From positions 1 to 64,000 of the forward strand of contig ARYC01017320.1 of the NCBI GenBank assembly GCA_000711775.1: 64,000 nt of DNA, written 5' to 3'. Shown in pieces: positions 1 through 10,369 of this stretch; the stretch's first letter is position 1, and each line of letters starts with the position of its first letter. A program made the position numbers and the translations under genes. A model generated the notes under the pieces. It searched no databases and was not told where the DNA came from. It saw only the letters and a list, made by a program, of their open reading frames with translations. This stretch comes from Oxytricha trifallax (Eukaryota > Ciliophora > Spirotrichea > Sporadotrichida > Oxytrichidae).

Positions 1-154
1 AGAGAAATCGTTCAACATATTGTAGCTCTCACTAAGAAAGCTTACAGTGAAGCAAGCAACCTACCACCAGTAGTGAAGCAAGATAATCTTGAAGAAGAAA
101 AAGAGTCTTAATAAATTGAAGAATAAGGTGAATAAAGTAAGTTGGGTTTTTGTT
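1..154 (+). CDS. C-terminal fragment of an unknown protein
   Basis: The window opens inside a frame that reads REIVQHIVALTKKAYSEASN and continues through several TAA/TAG codons to a TGA at 152-154. The amino acid composition looks like real coding sequence and is unlike the AT-rich DNA further on. I do not recognise the protein. It could be the last segment (MDS) of the gene whose other pieces lie at 854-1489, in scrambled order, or the end of a gene that starts left of the window. Confidence 0.45.
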
Positions 155-189
155 GACCTTCTCTCATAGAGCTTATTGAATAGAAGATG

Positions 190-530
190 AGTTAAAACCC
201 TGTGCTTCAGATAAAACATTCGAGCAGGAATAGCAATTGGTGCAAAAGAGTTTAAATCGGCAGAAACATGAAATCACTAAGGCTCAAAGGAGAGAAAGAT
301 CCATGAGTAAAAGCAGTTCAGCAAGTTCAAAGAGATGGTTATTGAAAGGCTAACAAAAGCTTGGATTAATCATAGAATAAAATAAGAATTGAGAGTTGGT
401 TACTCGTCGCAGTGCTAGAGATAAAATATTCACTTGCATTTATACAGAGCTGCCAGAGAACAAAGAGACAATGGAATGATGGTTGAAAGCAGCCTCGAGT
501 GAGAGAAGGCACTTTAAAAGCGACATATAC
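190..530 (+). other. Coding-like fragments, frame changes
   Basis: Two overlapping open stretches follow one another. One (about 187-395) is rich in K, R, S and Q. The other (about 330-500) begins EMVIERLTKAWINH. Codon use resembles the coding pieces on either side, but no single frame joins them. They may be exons or MDSs of the same locus as 1-154 and 854-1489. Product unknown. Confidence 0.3.
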
Positions 531-853
531 CATAGAAATTCAGAGAGAAAACCAAGATTAAGAATATGAGATTTATTTTAATTTTTTAAAGCAATTCACC
601 ATATTAAAACTTTTGCTATTAATAGCATATAGAGAATCGTGGAGGCAGCAGCGCTCAGCGTCTCACGTTAGGAGACTGATTTTGCATATTCTACAGGTTA
701 CCATCTTGCGTAAGTTAAGCAACTCCCTTTCCATATTGTCATGTGATTCTATCAACCTTTTAGTTTACTGCAAGAATTCTTGCTTATCTTATTTCAAAGC
801 CATTTCATAATCTTGTACCTCCTCTAATTAATTACGGGTTCTCTTTCTTTTAG

Positions 854-1489
854 ATGAATCCTTAACGACATTTAGAGCCTTACATCACTCAGCTACACAA
901 GGAATTAAGAGAGAGTAAACTTACTGCTAAAGTTAAGGCAACTGCTGAGAGCGTCCACAAACTCGGGTCTCATTTCAATTACGAGATATCTGTTATGCTC
1001 TAGCTTTTCTCTTCGTTAGAGCCTTTCATATTGAATCATCTGGGAGACACCGTCAGTGTCAAGGGTGAAGAGCAAGTCACATATCCATTATCTGTCTAGG
1101 TGGACCCATTCTCATTCATCAGGCAAGTATTGCAGCAGTCTTGAAGGCCCTCTTGCATAATCGAGCAAATCTTGAACCGTAAGTCCATCGATTTGAGGCA
1201 CTGCTGACACTTTAACTGCGTTTCTTCTTACATACTATATTAACAGTTACAGGATTATGCTAGTGGTTACATCTTTTTACGCTCTTATGATTTACTTAAG
1301 GAAGTAAATGTTGGTGGAGTCAGCTTTGGGTAAGAAAGCGTGGCAGTCTTGGGCAAGAAAGTTGTAGAGCTCTTTCTTACTTTTGCATTTCTGGGCGAGT
1401 TCTGGAACATTGAGACCAGTAAGTTACTATTAGTTCATTAAACTTTAAAAGTTAGGTTCCTAAAACCATTTTATATAGGCAAATTTTGA
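854..1489 (+). CDS. Unknown host-like gene in two segments
   Basis: An ATG at 854 opens a frame (MNPQRHLEPYITQLHKELRE...) that runs to about 1134 before an apparent stop at 1142. The same frame reopens at 1253 (DYASGYIFLRSYDLLKEVNV...) and ends at TGA 1487-1489. The 110-120 bases between them may be an intron ending in TTACAG or a small IES. The second segment carries a hydrophobic stretch, VVELFLTFAFLGEFW. I recognise no family. It looks like a macronuclear-destined gene rather than a transposon gene. Confidence 0.45.
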
Positions 1490-3952
1490 TTCAGGAACAC
1501 ACTACCGTTACAAAAATCAGAGAGTGCTTTTCAAAATATTGAAATCGTACCAGCACGATCCAATTTCCGCTATTGGAATTCCTACCATCACCAACACAAT
1601 TCATTAATATTAAATGGAAGTTTTCTGAAAATAAATAGACTTAGGATTCAAAGAGTTAAAAATCATTAATAGAATGTATTGTACCTGAGAATAATAATAA
1701 GAGACATTAAGATAAATAAAAGCAATTTAGATTGTCCCTTTATATTGATTACGTTAACTTATCACTTATATATCAAGCTCAAATTAATTTATGATTAAGT
1801 GTTAACGAGAAATAAAATTCATAAGAAAGTGAGAATTAAATCAAAGAAGAGAAACAGATTCATAAATGTCTTTTATTCACAAGACTTAATTTTAAGATGC
1901 TTTCATTATGAAACGTTACAAATTAGAGTGGATTTAATATTTACTACTCTAAATAAGCTGATTAAAATTTATATTTCAATGATAGGGATTAAATGAAAAT
2001 AGAAAATCATAGATAAATAGAGCTTTATACTTTAGATACTTATCAATATTTAGGCACCTCATTTTTATTCCAAAGTTTAAAAATTTAATTCACTCAGTTT
2101 ATTCATTAAAATAGATTAAGCTATAATTAATGATTTCATACTCTGAAATTATTTAACTCGACCATTTCATTCTGCATCTGTAAATAGCTTTAAATTAAAG
2201 CAGTCTAATAATTGTATTTATAATAGAGAAATTTGGATTCTAAAAATAAAGTTAGGAATAATTGTCCTGGATTATTATTTTTATATTATCTATATAAAGT
2301 AACAATTTAAATTTAGTAGCTATTTTAAATTTCTATATTTTAATATGCAAAGTTTTAATATTATATACTTAGCTATTCTAATATTGATATATATTCTTAT
2401 TAGCAAGCAAGCATACTATTAAGAGTGTTCTTTTGAAATAAAAATATAAGTAAAAATTAAATGCAAAATTTTTAATTAGGAATATATTAAGGCTAATTTT
2501 TTATAAAATAAGAGAAGTAAAAATTAAAATTTATACTTATTAATTTGGTTTATAAATAAAACATTTATAAACTTAGCTTTATTTAAAGTAAAAATTTAAT
2601 TAAATGCAAGGTTTAATTCAAGGTAATAAAAAATATAATCACTAAATTAAATTAAGTTTTGAATATTCAAATATAAAGTTGAGAGAATAATTTATGTTTT
2701 TAATTTCAAATTCAGTATAGACAATAAAATGAGAATATTTGTAAATATCAAATGTTGATTTTAAAGCAAATTTATTTACAATAACAAAATGAGATTAGTT
2801 TTTTGAGTATTCATATTTATATAAGTTTACACATAAAATAGTTTATGTTTAAGGGAAAAATATCAAAAGTACTAAAATTAGTATAAGTATTTTAAAATAA
2901 AATTTTTATTAACATTCAATATTAAATTTTTAAAGATAAATAAATTGGTTTAAAATTTAATACTTATATAAAGAATAATAGAAGTATATTTACTTATTTT
3001 ACAATAAAACTTTAATATTTCAATAATTTTGTTGCTTATACTTAATTCTATTTAAATTAAAATTAAATTAAACAATTATTTTATAATGTCTTTATAAATA
3101 TTTTTAATCTTTACTGTTCCTTATTTATTAAGTTCAAAAATAGGTAAAATACTTGAAAATGGCTGTGAATTTTTTATATAAGAAATTAATATTTGTAATA
3201 CTTTATATATTCAAAGCTTTTCAACTAAAAAAGTAAATTTAATTAAAAGCTTTAAAATTAAGAAAAAATTAAGTAAATTCATATCTGATACTTACTCTAA
3301 ACATTAACTTTTAATTATAAATTTATTTATATATAAATAATGGTTATTAAGATCAATCTTAAAAAATATAAAATAAGATTTTATAAATTTTATAAGATAT
3401 AGATAATTTTATATTTAAAATAAAAAAATTAACTTAATTATAGCTTGGAAATTTCTATATTTATAGTTAACTATTATTATGTTTATATAAAGTAAGTAGA
3501 TTTAATTACAATGTCAATTATAGGGGTTTTAAGATTTAAAGAGCGATTATTGTCCAATTTTATAGAGTTTGATTATTTTTAAATGTAATAGAGGTTAAGT
3601 TATTAAGGATTAAATAAATTCAAAAAATTTAAGGGAAAAATATTTTGTGAGTCAAAAAAATTATTAATGAAAAAATATGAATTATTAAGTATAAATAATT
3701 ATTTATTTTATTTAATGCTTAAAAATAAAGCTTATTTATTGTAAATTTATTAAAAATAAAGTTAAATTTCATTAATTATATTGCTCAAATATATAGTTAA
3801 AATCGACTTAAAAAATTGGATTCTAAAAAATTAGTAAAATATATTTTGAAAATTTGTTCCAAAAATTGGTAAGTTTTTTCTGCCCTACAAAAGGGAGACA
3901 AATAATTAATTAATTATTTTTAACTTTAAAAAATAAAATTTCAACAAAAACT
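1490..3952. other. AT-rich DNA, no gene seen
   Basis: About 2.4 kb of very AT-rich sequence. The short open frames in it have no coding composition. This is what long IES or intergenic micronuclear DNA looks like in hypotrichs. No inverted terminal repeats or motifs stood out by eye. Confidence 0.6.
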
Positions 3953-5437
3953 ATGAACTGCCCTTTTAATAACGATTGCTCACCTAATGCCCTTTGTTAC
4001 TTATGTAGAGCATAAGTAAATAGTAACTATTTCCAGAGATAATATACTCAAACTTCAGCTATAAGTAAATAATAGAGTTAAATTATTGATCAAGGATTCA
4101 ATAATGTGAATAAAAGTCAGCTTGACTAAAATATAAACCAGCCTCCTGCAAACTAGGATTAAAACTAAAATCAAAACCCTCTAGCTTAGTAGAATGGAAT
4201 TCCTTAGCCCTAACCTCAACTTATTAATCAACCACCTAACCAGAACTAGCTTCAACTTCAGTAAAATCCACCAAGAAATTAATAAATGTAAGATTATATT
4301 TTGTAGTATATTAATTTTAAACTTGACATCTACCCTCAACACAAATTTTCAATCAGCCAAAACCCCACTATGATAACTTACTTGTACTCACTTAATTATC
4401 ACAAATTATTTCATAATGTTGTAGACTACTCTCATAACCTTATAAAAAACCAATACAATCAATTTAATCCAACATGTTAAGTTAACTCAACCACCTTGAA
4501 TGATATCACAAATATTCAAAAATTAAATATAGAAAAATCAAATAAATTTAGTTAATTTTTCAGCAGCATGAATATTCTCATGAGTAGTACTTACTTTATT
4601 TGAAGTGAACAAGCAATTCAGCACTCAATTGTTTATCTCAGAAAACCAGAATTTTTAGAACTTGCTCTTTCAAAAAACAAAATGTTTGACATAGATAATT
4701 TCAGGGGTATTATTCATGATGAGTCTTACGAAAACTACAAACTAAGAAAATATTATTGCAAAAGTAAATTCCAGATTCTCGATTAGAATTAAATGAAAGG
4801 TAAGTTATAGATTTTTTGAAAAACAGTAATATTTCTCCAATTTTAATTTGGACTGTGGACAATGAAAACTAAGAATACATTGTGGTAAAAACAAAACCAA
4901 GGATTTTGGTATTTTCTCAGTAACGACAGTTAAACTTTTAAAATCACAAAAATTTCCAAGAACTACATTTCAGATCTTTCAGATTCAGTTGAGGAACTCA
5001 ATCAATTTGATTTTATCAGAGATTATTTTGGAGCTATCAATATATTCTACGAAGTTAGAGCTTGCAACTAAAATGAGAGAAAAGTTGATAAAAGTTTGCA
5101 TAACATGTTCCACCTAATTTATCAGTAAAAATCATATCAAGATATCAATACAATTTGGGCTAATTTCAAATTATTAGCAGAGTAATAACTAAAGTTGCCT
5201 GACATTAGGAATAATAAATTCGCTTTGCCACCACTCAGACACAACCCAACCGACTTTTATTCCTATTAGAACACACAAAATCAAGCTAATAAATAGAAAA
5301 AAGCTAGGCCAAAATTTCAAAATAATCAGTTTAAGACTCAGAGGAAATTTATGAGGAAGATACCAATCAAAATGATTACCAGAAAGTAGAAAGCCAAAGA
5401 GGAAGAACTTGAAAACAAGAGACAAAAGAAGGGCTGA
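3953..5437 (+). CDS. Unknown Q/N-rich protein with Cys-rich start, one intron
   Basis: The frame opens at ATG 3953. The N-terminus has four cysteines in about 20 residues (MNCPFNNDCSPNALCYLCRA), which could bind zinc. Residues about 25-110 are rich in Q, N and P, many of the Q coded by TAA/TAG. A well-ordered globular region follows, and the C-terminus is Lys/Arg-rich (KRQKKG, TGA 5435-5437). A 27-nt intron at 4800-4826 (GTAAGT...ACAG) keeps the frame and is flanked by clean coding sequence. One in-frame TGA lies at 4601. It would vanish if 4584-4613 (GTAGTA...CAAG, 30 nt) were a second intron, otherwise the gene is interrupted. The basic tail suggests nucleic-acid binding, but that is inference. 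Family not recognised. Confidence 0.6.
4800..4826 (+). other. 27-nt spliceosomal intron
   Basis: It has a GTAAGT donor and an ACAG acceptor. Removal joins the coding frame upstream (KSKFQILDQNQMK) to the frame downstream (VIFLQFQFGLW) without loss of register. The size matches the very short introns found elsewhere in this window. Confidence 0.6.
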
Positions 5438-6997
5438 GCTGTGAATCCAATTCAACTATTAATTAAATTAAACTGGTTTGGTAAGGACCAGTAATTATTT
5501 TATTTTTAATTAATCTTAATTTCCCTAAAAATTAAAAAAAACATTCTTTTTTATTCTATTTATTCTTAATTTCTAAATTGATTAATCTAAATAAAAATAT
5601 GCTTAATTTAATGGTCTTATTCTTGAATAAAAATGAAATATTCTGAAATAAATAACAACTATTATTTTTATTTAAAATATGCTTCTCTATACTGAATTAT
5701 AAAAGTTTTAGTAAATAAAATTAACTTATAGATAATTTTTATCCCCTTAATTACCCTCTTATATATTCTTTTAATAATCCATATCATATTAAAATTGTAA
5801 ATTTTTGTCAATAATTTTATTAAAAATATCAATTATCTCAAAATAATTCAGATTTAGGGCTTAATATGCAAAATTTGCATCTATTATTTTACTTACCTTA
5901 ATTAATTTAATTTTTGATTAATTAATAAAATGTCTGCTTGAAAAAAAGATCGAAAATCTATATAAAGGAAAATTTTGAATTACCTTAAATTATTTATATA
6001 TAGTGCAAAATTAAGGCTCCTTAAGCACCTAGTTAATTTGTATATAGTGAATTTAAGCACCCTATAAAGTGTGAGAGTGAAATAAGATCAATTACAGATA
6101 AATGTGCAAGTGAAATGTTTGTTACAATACCTTAGTTTAATAGGCTATTGAGTGTAACAAACATAAGTGTAAATAAATAGCGCTTAAATAAGTGCGAAAA
6201 ATATGAAAAAAGTGCGTTTACAAAAAATGGAGAACATGAATCGAAAGAACTCTAGCTGCTCTTCAAAGTGCAAACAAAACGCAGTGAAGTTAGTGGAGTG
6301 GGTGCGAGTTGCGTTGGTAATAAAGAAAGTGCGATAGACATTGTAAATTGATCACCTTTTGATTTCCATTATTAGTTTAATTATTAAAGTAGTAATTATT
6401 AATTAATTAAATTCAAAGTCAATTCAAATGTGGAGGTAAAAGCGCACCCTCTCACAAATAGTGTGAACGGTAAAACTTTGCACCTAATCGATCAATAGGG
6501 TACAAACCCCATATATTATTGATCAACATGTCAAACTCTATAAGACTGGTAAGTATGGCCTCAAAATAAAATCATGAATTTTTTCCCATTTTCACTGTAC
6601 TTGCATTCTTGAGATCTGCTCTCTCAAATTAAGTTAAATTTTGTCCTTTTAAATTTCCTTATTTATCGATATACTTAAAACTTTTTATCAACTTACCAAT
6701 TTTTTGTGTACATAAGTATAGGGGTTTATATAAAAAAATTTTACTTTATAAAGATATCAATTAAATATGTAATTAAATATTTTTTTTAAGTCTAAAAAAT
6801 TGAACTAAATTGTTATGTCGTTAAGAGGTGAAAAATAATTCCTAGATTTTTCTTGGATTATTTTTATTTGTTTAAATTTATCTATATATTTATAATAAAC
6901 TTATTTAAATTATTGCAGAGATAATATAGTAAATTAACAAACTCATCTCTAAGATATCAGAAAATATGTTCTTTTGCTTTTGAAACAGTGGGCAATT

Positions 6998-7012
6998 AAA
7001 CCCCAAAACCCC
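6998..7012 (+). repeat. Interstitial C4A4 telomere-type repeat
   Basis: The sequence AAACCCCAAAACCCC is followed by AAAGTGAT. TBE ends in this window read CAAAACCCCAAAACCCC followed by TTAGTGAGG, so this is probably an old, diverged TBE terminus. No transposase follows it. A one-off telomere-like stretch is the alternative. Confidence 0.5.
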
Positions 7013-7366
7013 AAAGTGATAAAATTCGCAAATATATGGAAAATCAGCTATAAATTTAAAATCAGGCACTTATAAAAATTTTATTGTATACTGAGACCTA
7101 TTAACTAAAGTAATTAATCAATAGAATTATTTAAATTTTTAAATAAATTTGCTAAGTATTAAATCATAAAACCAATTAAAAAGCTAGTCTTTCTGAAAAG
7201 TAAATGTATACTTTTAATATTTGAAAACACAATAATTAAGGTGAATAATACTCTGTAAATCCACTAAGACTATAATCTGCAATTTTTGTCATTGGTAAGT
7301 ATATTCATAATTAAATAAAACATTAATCCTATTTGTAATTTTTTATATATTTATTTCTAAAAAACT

Positions 7367-7440
7367 CTACTAAACTATACTAAAATCTACTAAACTATAC
7401 TAAAATCTACTAAAATCTACTAAAGTCTACTAAACTATAT
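7367..7440 (+). repeat. Minisatellite, about 10- and 20-nt units
   Basis: Tandem variants of CTACTAAA(A/G)T and CTACTAAACTATACTAAAAT are repeated about three to six times. There are no spacers and no neighbouring cas-like genes, so this is a simple tandem repeat. Confidence 0.7.
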
Positions 7441-8914
7441 CAAAATTTATATAAAATCCCATTTTTTTGTTGCATCATTATTATGTTCTAATTGTTCAGA
7501 AAGCTAATATTATCAAGATCTTAAAGGATATATTTTCTTAAATTTGATTTATATTTTCGCATTAATAAGTAACAGATGATCATTTATCTATAAGTAAGTA
7601 GATTGCTAGACTAAACTTAAATAAGTATAGAATATTTAAAATTTATTGCGTTTATAAACTGATTGTTTTTATCACAAATAGAATTCATTGATTTATTCAC
7701 TAATGATTTTTAACATTTTTAATTAATTTTCAAAGTACTAGATAAAATTTAAAAGACTTATATTTATTCAATTTTATTCTTTTAATTTCATAGCAATAAA
7801 CTTTTAAGTTTGAAACTTTTTCAAATATACATTATTGTTTCTTAAATCATTAAATAAGGTAGTTTAAAAACTTTATCACTTAGATGTGAGTACTTTTATT
7901 TTAAAAATTAAATTTTATTTAAATAACATTATTAGCTTTCATATACTACTAAAATTAATTTTTAGATAGAGTAAATTAATTTATGCTACAATTGAAAACT
8001 ATAGAAAAGAATAATTTTAAACTAAAATTATAAGACTATAGCATAAAAAGTAAAAATTTTGATCATTTGATGTCAATTTAATAATGATTATTTGTTTTAT
8101 CATTAAAGCTATAGTAAATAATAAATTCAGAAATTTAAATACAATATAAGTTGAATTATAGGAAAAAAACATAAGAAATTTCTTTAAAAATTTGAACAAA
8201 ATAAAATGAATGTTAAATTCATTTTTTCTCATAACAATTATGTTTAAAACATGATTATTACTTAATAAAGTTGAAATTTATTTTTTTGAGTTCCTGACTG
8301 TACTATAAAAACTATTCTTATAAAATCGCTACTCAAAAATGAAATATAGATAAATTCAGAAATGGTGAAAGCCATAAGTTAAACAATTAATTTCATCAGT
8401 TATAAGGAAATCAAAAACTTTGAATAAGGATTTAAGATAATTAAAAGATAAGTTAGATAAATTTAAACTCTAATTTACTTCTTGATATTTTCCCCATTTT
8501 AGTATTCTTTGACAAAATCCTTATAATACCTGTTATTTTAAAGTATTTGATAGAAACTAATTTATAATGAACTACAATCACGAACACCAAGTATAATTAA
8601 CCAATAAATGATAAAACACAAAAAAAGGGCCCCAAGGGTGGCACTAGTGCCTAAATAAAATAAAATGGGTTTATTCACATTCTATAAATGGAATGTATAT
8701 AAAATATAGGAGGAGATTTTTATTTAGAAATTTAATGAATTTAAAAAAGTGATTCTACTCTTAAAAATTCTACTGGAAAGCATGTTTTATACTAATTTAT
8801 TGTTAGAATAAATTTAATTAATTAGTTTAAAAATATGGATATTTTTATAGTTGATTAGTAGTAATAAAAAATAAAGTAAAATAAGTATTTGACTTTGAAT
8901 TTTATTTAAAAAAG

Positions 8915-9340
8915 TTATTACTAAAATACAATTGAATCGGGAAATTATAAAAATAAATACATAACGTTCATTCATTTAAATATAAACAGCCAAGTATTTG
9001 AGTGTAATGTAAATCAAATTTGTGAGCAACTTAACAGGATTCTAGCCATCTGATTAGTGTGTTTAACTGTTTAATCGTTAATTATAATAATTATCTTAAT
9101 ATTAAAATTTTGATTAATTTAATAAATTCCACTAAACAGATAAGCACACTAAACAGGGCTCCATTAATCTGTGTATCTGCTCAAAGAGATAAAATGAGCA
9201 ACTAAACACACTAAACAGATGTCCTGAATGTGTATATACTGTTTAATGCTAGTAAATGTAATGAGAACCTAAATAAACTAAACAGATCAAGTATTTTGCG
9301 TGTATTAGTTTAATTTAATTTAAAAAGATTAGTAATTAAA
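8915..9340 (+). repeat. Left arm of foldback element
   Basis: Pairs with 10351-9929 with very few mismatches. The words AAACAGATAAGCACACTAAAC and CTCAAAGAGATAAAATGAGC have exact complements in the other arm. Confidence 0.8.
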
Positions 9341-9364
9341 AAAATTAAATATTCAATGTAATGG

Positions 9365-9925
9365 ACGAGGCTTGCTCTATGATCTGAATTGCATCGGGTG
9401 CTGATAAAACTACGATACTTTTCAAAGGATGCCGCCAATGAACTATAGATGCACGACTCATATCATTCTATAGCTTACCACAGCAAAGCAGCAGTAATAT
9501 TGGACTGATCTTGAAAAAGGCATGAAAATATCACAGAGATGCTTATCGCACATTTAGATCTACCTTGATTGAGCGGAGAGCAGAGTAACTCAGTCGGCGT
9601 AAAGCTCAGAGAGACATAGATAACATTCAGGAACATTTCAATTGACATCACGGCCCATCAACTGCCCTACGATCAGAAGAGTAAAGGATTATGACGCATT
9701 CATGGAGAGGATCACAGTCTGTAAACTAGAATTACAATCGTATAGAAGAGACGAACCGTTCCCATTCACTCGAGTGGACTTAGCTTGACATCTGTACAAG
9801 AGATATGTGGAAAGTAGCAAGGCAGATGATACACACGCGCACTCTGACGATGGAAATGAAGAGGAAGGCAATCAGGAGCAAATGGAGAGATAGTCAAATG
9901 AATCATCAATGTCATTAGAGTTAAG
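9365..9925 (+). pseudogene. Gene remnant inside the foldback element
   Basis: The core is richer in G+C and has coding-like stretches in changing frames: ELHRVLIKLRYFSKDAANEL, then YHRDAYRTFRSTLIERRAEQ, then VKDYDAFMERITVCKLELQS, then HLYKRYVESSKADDTHAHSD with an acidic tail. These would form one arginine- and glutamate-rich protein, but at least three breaks separate them. It may be a host gene piece carried by the element or the decayed gene of the element. I recognise no domain. Confidence 0.5.
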
Positions 9926-9928
9926 AGC

Positions 9929-10351
9929 AATTACTAATCTTTTTAAATTAAATTAAACTAATACACGCAAAATACTTGATCTGTTTAGTTTATTTAGTTG
10001 CTCATTACATTTACTAGCATTAAACAGTATACACACATTCAGGACATCTGTTTAGTGTGTTTAGTTGCTCATTTTATCTCTTTGAGCAGATACACAGATT
10101 AATGGAGCCCTGTTTAGTGTGCTTATCTGTTTAGTGGAATTTATTAAATTAATCAAAATTTTAATATTAAGATAATTATTATAATTAACGATTAAACAGT
10201 TAAACACACTAATCAGATGGCTAGAATCCTGTTAAGTTGCTCACAAATTTGATTTACATTACACTCAAATACTTGGCTGTTTATATTTAAATGAATGAAC
10301 GTTATGTATTTATTTTTATAATTTCCCGATTCAATTGTATTTTAGTAATAA
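9929..10351 (-). repeat. Right arm of foldback element
   Basis: Reverse complement of the left arm. Near-identity of the two arms implies recent formation or ongoing gene conversion. Confidence 0.8.
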
Positions 10352-10369
10352 TAAATAAAAATATAAGCA

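Larger units (their letters stand above)
5438..8914. other. AT-rich stretch with GTGCG-rich patch
   Basis: No gene is supported. Between about 6000 and 6500 the sequence carries many copies of the short words AGTGCG, AGTGYA and AAGTGTRA, giving locally higher G content. A telomere-like motif lies near 7000 and a minisatellite near 7370 (both listed separately). Near 8625 there is an isolated GC-rich patch, AAAGGGCCCCAAGGGTGGC, followed by the palindrome GGCACTAGTGCC. Confidence 0.5.
8915..10351. mobile_element. Foldback element with about 425-bp inverted arms
   Basis: Left arm 8915-9340 and right arm 9929-10351 are nearly perfect reverse complements, both ending in TTATTACTAAAATAC. They enclose 588 bp of more GC-rich sequence. 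The arms contain internal repeats of the words CACTAAACAG and AACAGAT. No transposase is present, so movement would need help from elsewhere. The right end lies only about 20 bp from the 3' end of the channel gene on the minus strand. No target duplication is obvious by eye. Confidence 0.8.

Noticed and set aside
1799-1996. Short frames in AT-rich DNA (also 8017-8232, 41198-41440, 61288-61521)
   Set aside because: Composition is that of the surrounding non-coding DNA or of repeats, and they show no family features.
7367-7440. Tandem repeats as a CRISPR array
   Set aside because: Units are contiguous without spacers and the organism is a eukaryote.
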